The notes under the pieces were generated by a model. That model did no database searches and was not told where the DNA came from. It was given only the letters and a program-made list of their open reading frames with translations. From Candidatus Staskawiczbacteria bacterium RIFOXYB1_FULL_37_44 (GTDB lineage: Bacteria; Patescibacteriota; Minisyncoccia; Minisyncoccales; Staskawiczbacteraceae), in NCBI GenBank assembly GCA_001822065.1, contig MHPJ01000009.1, forward strand, positions 1-38,629: a stretch of DNA of 38,629 nucleotides, written 5' to 3'. Below, piece after piece: positions 13,538-21,443 of this stretch; positions within the stretch are counted from its first letter, which is position 1; every line of letters begins with the position of its first letter. The translations under genes were made by a program, and so were the position numbers.

Positions 13538-16500
13538 TTACGGAAACAACCAGCCGGTGTTGCATTCAACTCCGCTGTCCTGAACATCAACTGAATTTGC
13601 GCCTGCATGCCATGTTAAGCTGTCGTTTGGCATTGCATGGCTGTCTTGAATGGATAAATAGTCAGACGTATTAACTGTTCCTCCGCCAGCTTTTGTAAGC
13701 GTAAAAGCATAATTGGGGCAGGTGCTTCCGCTGGGGTTTCCTGTGCCAGACGAGCCAGATCTTAAGGTTACTAAATTATTTGAATCGCTACCATTGGCTG
13801 AAAAGTTTGTAATTGTTTGATTTGTCAATTGTGTAAAGCTGATAGTTTTTTTACCGGTAATTGCAAGATTTGCAAAAGTGTTGTTGCCTGTTATGGAAAT
13901 ATTTTTTGATCCATCAGTAATTGAAACTATTCCATTAAAGATATTGTTGCCTGTTAACGAAATGCTTTTTTGCCCGGCATCTCCGTGTATTGTTAAATTA
14001 TTGTAAGTTAACCCGCCTAAAGTTAGCGTGTCAGTCGCGGCCGCCGCGGCATTGTTTGAAATGTCTATGGTTGAACCGGTTGTTATTAATTGCGCAGCGG
14101 TGCCGCCTGTTGACCATGGCGTTATTGCGCTAGTTGATGTGTTTGACAAATACCATGTACAGGATCCGTTGCACATTGTTAAGGCGCCTCCATTTTTTTG
14201 GAAAGATGACAGTCTTATCGTGCTGTTGTTTGGGTTTGTAACTGTTCCGCTATACATATAGAAAGGTCTGCCAAGTGTCAGATCGTCTTGTATGGCAACT
14301 GAACCTGTGCCAAAGCCGGTGCCATATCCCATATTGAACATAATCCCTCCGGTAACAGTTACTCCGTCTGTAGCCAAGGTATAAGCGTTCCGGCCCATCA
14401 TTGCAATATAATTTCCAGAGCTTAAAGCCATTCCATTTTTAAGTGTCAAAGAGCCGTATATTTGCGGATACAAATTGCCAAAAGCCCATGTTAATACGCC
14501 TCCTAAAGTTGCGCCAGACCAATCTACTGATCCTGTACTGACCACATCTATAGTTACTGTTTTTCCTGCTACAAAATTTTTATCCATAATTGCCGTGTCT
14601 TGGCAAAGCGGAACTCTTGAAGTCCAATTTGTTGCAGTTGACCATTTGCCGTCGCCAGATGTATCTGTAAAATGCTGTGTGGTTGGGTCTGTGAAGCGTG
14701 CGTGTTCGGAATTGTTGTTTCCGCAGTCTCCGGATAAACCTGTAATATTTTTCAAATTAATTGATCCGCCGGCAGAAGAAAATAAATCTATATCTCTAAA
14801 ATCTACGTTGGAATAATTAGCTCCGCCTGTATTGGGGGCAGTCAGTCTTACCTGGGTTCCTAATGTGTAGCTTGCAACTAGTAACCTTTGGGTTGTATTG
14901 TTGGTTCCAGATAAAGTCAAAGAGTGTGTTGCTGTTAGCGGCGCTAATATTTGAATGGCTGCGTTAATGCCAGCGCCTGCAACTGAAAGATCATAAAGTG
15001 GGTTTGTTGCTGATGTTTGAATATAAAAATTGCTCGTTATTCCGGTAGCAGAAATTACTGATGTTCCGCCAGTAAATACTGCGCCGTTGTAAGCATAAAA
15101 ATAGGTGGGATTCGCTAAAGCAATATTATGATTATTTGTGTTCCATGTTGCCCCGTTGGATCTAAATACAAAACCGTGGCCACTTGTTGTAATATCGTCT
15201 TGCTGTTGTATTGTTCCGCTTCCGCCGCCGTTAACATAAATATATGGCACTGTTTTTCCATTTGTTGTGAAATTAATTGTTGTTCCTGTTGTTGGCAGTA
15301 TATTAAAATATCCGGTCCAAGTACGGGTCATGCCAGCTCCAAATGCAATAGCTATGGTTCCGGAAGCGGGGGCTATCGCAATATATTGACTGCCGGATAA
15401 AGTGTTAGTGTAATTTGTTAAGTCAAAAGAATTTAAATTGGCAGTGGCAACATTTACAATCAAGTTTCCGGATGTTGAAGAGGCCGTAACATTGTCGCCG
15501 TTTTGTGGGAAAGTGCCGTTACAATTATTGGCGGGCACAGGATCATCGTGCTTCCAAGATAAAGGATCATTCCAGTTTCTTGAGCCTCCGCTGTCGCTGA
15601 TCATACAAGTATATGTTCCAGCCACTATGCAGGGACCCCACACAAGGGTTGTCTGGCAAGTTTGAGTTCCTGGACCTGTTACAATATCCGGGCATTTTCG
15701 AGTGCTTCCGGCAGGCGTACAGGTTGTAGGCGATACTGATGAAAATGAGGCTGAAATTGTGTGGTCTTCAGTAACATTTGTGAAATTATATAAGTAAGGA
15801 GAATTGTAATCAGTTCCTTGAGAAACTCCATCAACTAAAATATTTGCAATTGTGTTTCCCACGCCGGCGGTAATTGTAAATGCTTGATCATCTCCGTCAT
15901 TAACAAGTTGATTTCCGCTTGGAGAAATTGTTCCTCCACTTGTGCTAATTGAAGCTATTATTTTATGCCTTATCTGATAAGTTCCAGTCTGGACAAGCGC
16001 AACGCTTTTTGCCATATATCCGTTAATATTTAAGCCGCTTATTGTGTTTGGCTGGAATCCGTCGGCGCTAACTGTTAATTGATAAGGATTTTCAACCGAG
16101 TCCAACGCAAACATTGTTTGTCCAGGCGTAAGGCTTGAGCCGTTGCAGCTTAAAACCGAGCCGGTTGCGCGGTTTATTGTATTGTCTGATGCGTCGGTTA
16201 AGCTTACAGTTGCTCCATTAATATAATAACCTGCTTCTGTTGGATTTTTCGAAGGATCAATTACAGTTACCAACAAACTATTTTCTGTGTATGGCCCAAT
16301 TATTAAATTTTCTGTTTGGGTTGTATCTGCTTTTACAGAAAATGGCACGGCATCGGGCGAGCTTCCGTAAATCATGTTTGTTGCGCCAAGTAAAGCAGGA
16401 GTGTAAGTATCCCACTCAATGCCTGAAAGTGAAATTTGCCCGCTTGCGTTTGAAGTAAAATTTTTGTCGTATTTGTAAAGGCTTGGCGCAACTCCAATTT

Positions 16501-17398
16501 TTTTGCTTCCGCGGACTTCCAAGCCGATTCCTGCCACAGGCAAACAGTTGCCGTCTTCGTCAGGATTTGCTCCATCAATTGTTGTTAAAGTTAAATTGCT
16601 TAGCTTGTCAATTTGAAAATCAAGATAAGTTGCTTGTTTGTAATAAACTGTTGCATCCGTCGGAGTTGGGGTAGAGGGGGAGGTTTCTGTTGCGGTGTAG
16701 GTTCTGTCTGTGGAATAATTTGCGTTGTAACTTGGGCAGGCAGAATCATTTGCAGTAATGTGGTAATCGCTTAATCCGGCAGCCCCGCAAGAACCGCCGG
16801 CCGTCGAAGAGCAGGGGACTCCAATTTCATTCCATGCTCCGTTTATGTCGGTAATTCTGCATAAATCAATGCTGGGAGCAACCGTATTGTTTACAATGTG
16901 GATATTTATTCCAGCTAAAGGTCCGCCCAAAGAATTATAAGCTTTTATGTTTAATGCGCCCACAAATCCTTGGAATATGCTGGACGAGGCAATCCATGTT
17001 ACAAATGTATTTATGGTGTTACTGCTTAATTCTTTTACGTAAAGCTTTACTTGTTTATAATTTTGCGCAGCCGGGTCGCCAACAGGATCATTTGAAATTG
17101 TGGTTATAACGTAATAAACTTGGTAGTTGTACCTGTCCACAGTAACTGTTAAAGGATTTGCTGCATCAGGAAGATTTCCTGCGGGGTTTCCGTTTATTGT
17201 TCCAAGATTGTCATAAGACATATTTCTGGCAATTTCCATATAGTTGTTTGCCAAGCTGGAAACAGTGGCTCTTTCTCTGTAATGGCTAATTCCTTTAACA
17301 ATTGAAAAGTACAATTGAAAAATTGACAAGCTCAAAAACGACACAATTGTGATAACAACTATAAGCTCAACAATTGAAAATCCTTTATTATTATCCAT
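13538..17398 (-). CDS. Giant prepilin-like surface protein (1286 aa)
   Basis: The class III prepilin leader is DNNKGFSIVELIVVITIVSF, with G at -1 and glutamate at +5. After a pilin stalk (about residues 30-145) come carboxypeptidase-regulatory-like beta domains (LNIKAYNSLGGPLAGINIHI and the later INGATVSLTDASDN), an InlB/Flg-like repeat (SISTSGGTISPSGN, then NILVDGVSQGTDYNSPYLYN, about 480-560) and a Cys-rich segment (CTPAGSTRKCPD). A long part rich in Thr, Asn and Gly with repeating beta-strands resembles a beta-helix adhesin. Most known pilins are 100-200 aa, so this is exceptional. It probably sits at the pilus tip with the 558-aa and PilX-like proteins. Adhesion is an inference. Confidence 0.82.
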   Translation of the reverse strand: MDNNKGFSIVELIVVITIVSFLSLSIFQLYFSIVKGISHYRERATVSSLANNYMEIARNMSYDNLGTINGNPAGNLPDAANPLTVTVDRYNYQVYYVITTISNDPVGDPAAQNYKQVKLYVKELSSNTINTFVTWIASSSIFQGFVGALNIKAYNSLGGPLAGINIHIVNNTVAPSIDLCRITDINGAWNEIGVPCSSTAGGSCGAAGLSDYHITANDSACPSYNANYSTDRTYTATETSPSTPTPTDATVYYKQATYLDFQIDKLSNLTLTTIDGANPDEDGNCLPVAGIGLEVRGSKKIGVAPSLYKYDKNFTSNASGQISLSGIEWDTYTPALLGATNMIYGSSPDAVPFSVKADTTQTENLIIGPYTENSLLVTVIDPSKNPTEAGYYINGATVSLTDASDNTINRATGSVLSCNGSSLTPGQTMFALDSVENPYQLTVSADGFQPNTISGLNINGYMAKSVALVQTGTYQIRHKIIASISTSGGTISPSGNQLVNDGDDQAFTITAGVGNTIANILVDGVSQGTDYNSPYLYNFTNVTEDHTISASFSSVSPTTCTPAGSTRKCPDIVTGPGTQTCQTTLVWGPCIVAGTYTCMISDSGGSRNWNDPLSWKHDDPVPANNCNGTFPQNGDNVTASSTSGNLIVNVATANLNSFDLTNYTNTLSGSQYIAIAPASGTIAIAFGAGMTRTWTGYFNILPTTGTTINFTTNGKTVPYIYVNGGGSGTIQQQDDITTSGHGFVFRSNGATWNTNNHNIALANPTYFYAYNGAVFTGGTSVISATGITSNFYIQTSATNPLYDLSVAGAGINAAIQILAPLTATHSLTLSGTNNTTQRLLVASYTLGTQVRLTAPNTGGANYSNVDFRDIDLFSSAGGSINLKNITGLSGDCGNNNSEHARFTDPTTQHFTDTSGDGKWSTATNWTSRVPLCQDTAIMDKNFVAGKTVTIDVVSTGSVDWSGATLGGVLTWAFGNLYPQIYGSLTLKNGMALSSGNYIAMMGRNAYTLATDGVTVTGGIMFNMGYGTGFGTGSVAIQDDLTLGRPFYMYSGTVTNPNNSTIRLSSFQKNGGALTMCNGSCTWYLSNTSTSAITPWSTGGTAAQLITTGSTIDISNNAAAAATDTLTLGGLTYNNLTIHGDAGQKSISLTGNNIFNGIVSITDGSKNISITGNNTFANLAITGKKTISFTQLTNQTITNFSANGSDSNNLVTLRSGSSGTGNPSGSTCPNYAFTLTKAGGGTVNTSDYLSIQDSHAMPNDSLTWHAGANSVDVQDSGVECNTGWLFP

Positions 17399-17409
17399 TT
17401 TTAGTGAGC

Positions 17410-17485
17410 GTCATTGCGAGGAGGTCGCAACCGACGAAGCAATCTAAAGTATTTTAGAGATTGCTTCGCTGCGGCTCGCAATGAC
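17410..17485 (-). repeat. Palindromic element family A, short copy
   Basis: Ends are GTCATTGCGAGGAGGTCGC and CTGCGGCTCGCAATGAC; the centre has GAAGCAATCTAAAGTATTTT and GATTGCTTCG. At 76 bp it is shorter than the other copies. It fills the space between pilC and the giant pilin gene. Confidence 0.9.
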
Positions 17486-17493
17486 GGGAAAAG

Positions 17494-18708
17494 CTAACCG
17501 ATAAATTGCAAAGATGAATACATAGGTTCAATTACTGAAAAGGCAAAAAATGCCACAATGGCTCCCAGAAAAATTATTAAAATTGGCTCAATGGCGGTTG
17601 ATAATTTGGCGGTGGTGGCAATAAGCTCGTCTTCATAAAAATCCGCCAATGTTTTTAAAACCGTGGAAGTTTTTCCGGTTTCTTCTCCAACTTGCAACAT
17701 TTCTATTGCTCCAAAAGGGAAAATGTCGCGATAGGGAATTAAGGATTCATATAGTTTTTGCCCTTTTTTAATTTTTTCCAAAGCGTCAACAATAGCTCGT
17801 TTGAAATAATAATTATTTACGGTTCCAATCGCCACTTCTAAAGATTTTGTCATTGGCACGCCCGAGCTTAAAAGCGAACTTAAAGAACGGATTAAAATTG
17901 CGCAATTATTTTTTTTGACAAGCGCGTTAATTAGCGGAACTTTAAGAAAAAGAGTGTCGCGCGCCCATTGGCCGATTTTTGTTTTTAAAGACAATATAAT
18001 AGAAAAAACAAAAGCAGCCGGTATAATAATTAAAACCGGCCAATTTTTTGTTGAGAATTTTCCAAAATTGATCAACGCCCTGGTGTAAAAAGGGATTGAG
18101 GCATTCATACTGCTGAAAAACTGGTCTAATTTTGGCAAAACCACAAGCACAATAATAATGCCCACCACCAAAAGCAAAGAAATAACAATGGCAGGATAAA
18201 TCATTGCTCCTTGCACTTCGGATTTTAGCCGGTGCTCTTTTTCAATTTGCAAGGCCAGAATTTTTAAAACTTCTTCAAGCGTTCCGGATTCTTCTCCAAC
18301 TTGTATCATACTTAGGAAAAAATTGGAAAAAACATCGGGGTGTTTTTCCATTGCAGAATGCAAGCTGTCGCCCTTGTTTATTTTTTCCTTAACTGCCATA
18401 AGCGCGCTTTTCAATTTGGGATTTTTTGCCTGCGCCGCCAGCACGTCAAAACTGTTCACAATTGGCAAACCCGTTGCCACCATAACAGACAAATTTCTTG
18501 TCATCATTATTTTTTCGGTCGCGGAAACTCCTTTTGAAAAAGAAAAATTATACCATTTCGCGCGTTTTTCGTCGTTTAATGTGGCGCGTATCAAAATTAA
18601 GCCTTCGTCTTTTAAGCTGTGTGAAAGCTCGCTTGTATTTTGAGCAATATATTTTCCTGTTACTGTTTTTCCGCTCAAAGATTTGGCGGTGTAAAAATAA
18701 TTTGGCAT
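17494..18708 (-). CDS. pilC: Type IV pilus inner-membrane platform protein PilC
   Basis: PilC is the membrane platform on which the PilB motor acts. The 404-aa protein starts MPNYFYTAKSLSGKTVTGKY (ATG at 18708; a TTG five codons upstream is less likely). Two T2SSF domains are visible. The first has GVSATEKIMMTRNLSVMVAT and MIQVGEESGTLEEVLKILAL. The second has CAILIRSLSSLLSSGVPMTK and EMLQVGEETGKTSTVLKTLA, ending IEPILIIFLGAIVAFFAFSV. Membrane helices are near residues 165-190, 215-235 and 370-395. The gene is separated from pilB by the GIY-YIG element. Confidence 0.95.
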   Translation of the reverse strand: MPNYFYTAKSLSGKTVTGKYIAQNTSELSHSLKDEGLILIRATLNDEKRAKWYNFSFSKGVSATEKIMMTRNLSVMVATGLPIVNSFDVLAAQAKNPKLKSALMAVKEKINKGDSLHSAMEKHPDVFSNFFLSMIQVGEESGTLEEVLKILALQIEKEHRLKSEVQGAMIYPAIVISLLLVVGIIIVLVVLPKLDQFFSSMNASIPFYTRALINFGKFSTKNWPVLIIIPAAFVFSIILSLKTKIGQWARDTLFLKVPLINALVKKNNCAILIRSLSSLLSSGVPMTKSLEVAIGTVNNYYFKRAIVDALEKIKKGQKLYESLIPYRDIFPFGAIEMLQVGEETGKTSTVLKTLADFYEDELIATTAKLSTAIEPILIIFLGAIVAFFAFSVIEPMYSSLQFIG

Positions 18709-18723
18709 AATAACAATTTTCAA

Positions 18724-18826
18724 TTAGCAATTTTCAATTTTCATTGAATTTTGCAATTATTCAATTTCTCAATCTTATTTTTTAATTTTTGCTTCTTAAT
18801 GAGTTTGTAATTTTTATATTTTTACG
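18724..18826. other. AT-rich spacer between pilC and the GIY-YIG element
   Basis: About 100 bases of low-complexity AATTTTCAATT-type sequence. No gene, promoter pair or terminator is visible. Confidence 0.5.
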
Positions 18827-19215
18827 GTGTCATTGCGAGCGAAGTTCGCCCTTCGGGCGACGAGCGCGGCAATCCAGAGTTAAAACTTTTCAGATCGGTC
18901 ATTCCATGTTGGATTTTCTTTTTCAATCAGCAAAATCTTTTTCTTTCGCGACCACGATTTAATCTGTTTTTCTCTTTCTATGGCGACGTTTACATCCGTT
19001 GTTTCTTCATAATAAACTAAATTGTGAACATTATATTTTTCAGTAAATCCCTTTATTAAATTATTTTTATGTTCGTAAATTCTTCTTTCCAAGTTGTCGG
19101 TAACGCCAACATATAATGTTCCGTTTCGTTTACTGGCTAAAATGTATACATAATATGTTTTGCTGGTCATACTCTGGATTGCCACGCCCCGCTGCGGCGG
19201 GGCTCGCAATGACAC
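18827..19215 (-). mobile_element. Candidate mobile element: family A arms around a GIY-YIG gene
   Basis: The left arm starts GTGTCATTGCGAGC (18827-18840) and ends GGCAATCCAGAGT (18868-18880). The right arm starts ACTCTGGATTGCC (19171-19183) and ends GCTCGCAATGACAC (19202-19215). Each pair is exactly reverse-complementary. The arms are the two halves of a family A repeat, and the 291-nt GIY-YIG gene exactly fills the space between them. No target-site duplication is obvious. Confidence 0.75.
18880..19170 (-). CDS. GIY-YIG endonuclease (COG2827/UPF0213 type)
   Basis: The 96-aa protein is a stand-alone GIY-YIG nuclease domain: YYVYILASKRNGTLYVGVTD (GIY and YIG motifs at about residues 6-22), the catalytic arginine in NLERRIYEHKNN, and a conserved glutamate in AIEREKQIKSWSRKKK. 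Its ATG (19168-19170) touches the right repeat arm and its TAA (18880-18882) touches the left one. The frame continues upstream from a GTG inside the right arm, but those residues are just repeat translation. It sits between pilB and pilC, where it is unlikely to serve the pilus. A nicking or homing role for the surrounding element is inferred. Confidence 0.88.
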   Translation of the reverse strand: MTSKTYYVYILASKRNGTLYVGVTDNLERRIYEHKNNLIKGFTEKYNVHNLVYYEETTDVNVAIEREKQIKSWSRKKKILLIEKENPTWNDRSEKF

Positions 19216-19223
19216 TCGAAATA

Positions 19224-20975
19224 TTATTCGGTAATTACGCGTAATATTTCTTCTATAGATGTTAAACCTTTGGCGGCTTTTATAAACCCGTCTTCAACCA
19301 TTGTCCGCATCCCGTTTTTTTTGGCAAGCTTTGAAATTCTGTTTGTCGCCGATTTTTTGATGATTAAAGATTTTATTTCATCGGTTACCGCCAAAACTTC
19401 GTATATTCCAATTCTGCCTTTGTAGCCGTCTGAGCATTCAGGAGAGGGTTTTGCTCTGTAAAAGTTAATGTCTGCCATTTTATCTTTGTCTTTTGCCAGT
19501 CCTTCATGTTTTAAAATTTTTAAAATTCTGTCAAGTTTTGCATATTTTGCCAAATTTTTTAAAGCTGCGTCGTCTAATTTATAGGGTTCTTTGTCTTCAT
19601 AAATTTTTCTTACCAGCCTTTGGGCGATAATCAAATTTAAAGTTGAAGAAATCAAAAACGGTTCTGCCTTCATATCTATAAGGCGGGGGATTGCTCCGGC
19701 GGCCTCGGTGGTGTGCAGGGTTGACAAAACCAGGTGGCCGGTTAAAGCGGCGTTAATGGCAAGGTCGGCGGTTTCGTCGTCTCTAATTTCTCCCACCATA
19801 ATAATGTCTGGGTCTTGCCTTAACAAAACTCTTAAGCCAGAGGCAAAAGTTAAACCAATTTTGTCATTAACTTGAGTTTGGTTTATTCTTGGCATTCTGT
19901 ATTCAATTGGGTCTTCAACGGTAGAAATATTTACTTCAGGAGTATTTAGCAATTCCATCATTGTGTACAAAGTTGTTGTTTTTCCAGAACCGGTTGGCCC
20001 TGTCACCAAAATCATTCCGGTTGGCTTTTCCAAATTGTCGCGCACAAGCTCTAAAGACGAGCCAAAAAACCCTAGTCCTTCCAATGAAATTGCTTTTACA
20101 TCTTCAGATAATAGTCTCATAACGATTTTTTCTCCGTTGTAAACCGGCAAAACAGAAACCCTAATGGAATATTTAAATTCTTCTGTTTCAATTTTAAACC
20201 TGCCGTCTTGGGGAAGCCGGTGTTCGTCAAGTTTTAGGCTTGAAAGCACTTTTATTCTTGCCACAATTCCCGGAGCCACAGAAGAAGGCAAGGTCATAAC
20301 AATGCGCAAAATTCCGTCAATTCTGTATCGCACAATAACTTCTTTTTCCAAAGGCTCAATGTGAACATCGGAAGCTCTTTGCAAAATTGCGTGTTTTAGC
20401 AATGTGTCAACAACTTTTATAACCGGCAATTCTTCGGCGGCTTTTTGCAAAGATTCTTTTTGGTTTGCTTCGTCGCCTTCTTTTATATGCTTTATTCCTT
20501 TTGACTCCTCTTTTACAATGTCGCCAAACTCTGTTTCAAGCGTTTGCTGATATTGCGCGATTGCGCTTTTTATCGCGGCATTGGTTGTAAGCCTTGGCAA
20601 AATTTTCAGCGAAGAGTCTGTGCGGCGCATAAATTCAATGGTGCGCAAATCTTCCGGGTCAAGCATTGCAACCTCAAGATTGCTTCCGGTTTTTCTAAAA
20701 GCAATAATGTTGTGAGCCCTGGCAATTGGCTCTGGGATAATTTTTAAAATTTCGGCGGGAATTGTTTCGTTTTCTATATTAATAAAGGGAATGCCGGAAA
20801 TGTAAGCTTTTACGCTGGCAATTTGTTCTTCTGTAACAAGCCCGTCGGAAATTAAAATGTCGCTGATTTTTTGCTTGGTTTTTTCGCTTTTTTTCAAGGC
20901 GTCGTCAAATTGTTTTTCAGAAATTAGCTTCCCGTCTAAAAGAAATTCTTTTAAATTTTGAGAATTTATTTCCAT
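19224..20975 (-). CDS. pilB: Type IV pilus extension ATPase PilB
   Basis: PilB is the hexameric cytoplasmic motor that drives pilus growth. The 583-aa protein has an N-terminal MshEN/GspE-N part (about residues 1-140) and linker, then the ATPase core: RASDVHIEPLEKEVIVRYRI, Walker A GPTGSGKTTTLY (about 326-337), the Asp box and Walker B region DPDIIMVGEIRDDETADLAI, and the His box TGHLVLSTLHTTEAAGAIPR. The late CxxC zinc motif common in PilB is not complete (only PECSDGYKGRIGIYEV is seen). It is the first gene of the pilus operon, with a promoter at 21006-21035. Confidence 0.95.
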   Translation of the reverse strand: MEINSQNLKEFLLDGKLISEKQFDDALKKSEKTKQKISDILISDGLVTEEQIASVKAYISGIPFINIENETIPAEILKIIPEPIARAHNIIAFRKTGSNLEVAMLDPEDLRTIEFMRRTDSSLKILPRLTTNAAIKSAIAQYQQTLETEFGDIVKEESKGIKHIKEGDEANQKESLQKAAEELPVIKVVDTLLKHAILQRASDVHIEPLEKEVIVRYRIDGILRIVMTLPSSVAPGIVARIKVLSSLKLDEHRLPQDGRFKIETEEFKYSIRVSVLPVYNGEKIVMRLLSEDVKAISLEGLGFFGSSLELVRDNLEKPTGMILVTGPTGSGKTTTLYTMMELLNTPEVNISTVEDPIEYRMPRINQTQVNDKIGLTFASGLRVLLRQDPDIIMVGEIRDDETADLAINAALTGHLVLSTLHTTEAAGAIPRLIDMKAEPFLISSTLNLIIAQRLVRKIYEDKEPYKLDDAALKNLAKYAKLDRILKILKHEGLAKDKDKMADINFYRAKPSPECSDGYKGRIGIYEVLAVTDEIKSLIIKKSATNRISKLAKKNGMRTMVEDGFIKAAKGLTSIEEILRVITE

Positions 20976-21005
20976 AAAAATACTCTATAATACAAATATT
21001 CATAC

Positions 21006-21035
21006 ATTATAACACAAAGCAAAAAAATACATCAA
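21006..21035 (-). promoter_or_regulatory. Promoter of the pilus operon
   Basis: On the minus strand TTGATG (21035-21030) and TATAAT (21011-21006) are separated by 18 bp. The predicted start of transcription is only about 20-25 bases before the pilB ATG, so the leader is very short. Confidence 0.7.
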
Positions 21036-21089
21036 TACCAAGTTATCCACTGATTTAAAATAGTAAGTTTTGTGTTTTTTGCTTGGCGC

Positions 21090-21262
21090 GGGCGCAGAAG
21101 GAAAAAATGTAAATGCCTGTTCGGTAATTTTGGCGCACAATCGCCAGAGGAAAATGCCCGTACAGTTTTAAAGAAAATAAATTAACGTTAAAACAAAAAG
21201 GTTTTGTTGGCATTCTTGAAATAGCGCGCCGAGGTAACGTCTCATACGATTAAAAATTCAAG
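21090..21262 (+). pseudogene. Possible gene remnant in the pilB-hsdM gap
   Basis: Two short protein-like pieces occur in different frames: CLFGNFGAQSPEENARTVLK (about 21114-21173), and KQKGFVGILEIARRGNVSYD (about 21197-21256) ending in TAA. A terminator follows at 21272. They may be fragments of one decayed gene, with a frameshift near 21180. A second reading frame is also open across the first piece, so coding status is uncertain. Confidence 0.3.
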
Positions 21263-21271
21263 TTTAAGTTT

Positions 21272-21306
21272 AACGGCTCATCACTTTTAGCGCTGAGCCG
21301 TTTTGT
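21272..21306 (+). terminator. Intrinsic terminator in the pilB-hsdM gap
   Basis: AACGGCTCA (21272-21280) pairs with TGAGCCGTT (21294-21302), followed by TTGTATTTT. It would end a transcript from the possible remnant gene. Confidence 0.7.
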
Positions 21307-21385
21307 ATTTTGGTTGGTTTTTTGGCGCCACCTTGAAGCAAGATGCGCAAGCAAGATTGAATTTCCGCCCAAAAAGTAGTAAATT

Positions 21386-21424
21386 AGGTTGACACTTGAC
21401 AACCTGATTTAAATTTGCTAAAAT
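21386..21424 (+). promoter_or_regulatory. Promoter and palindromic operator of the type I R-M operon
   Basis: TTGACA (21396-21401) and TAAAAT (21419-21424) are separated by 17 bp. The -35 box lies inside the inverted repeat AGGTTG-ACACTTGA-CAACCT (21386-21405). A DNA-binding protein at this site would block the promoter. The first gene product has an N-terminal HTH and is a candidate for it. Confidence 0.7.
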
Positions 21425-21443
21425 AGAACAAATCAAAAAAATT

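Noticed and set aside
18880-19215. GIY-YIG protein with a longer N-terminus (SLRAPPQRGVAIQS)
   Set aside because: These residues come from the repeat arm. The ATG at 19170 gives the usual start of the nuclease domain.
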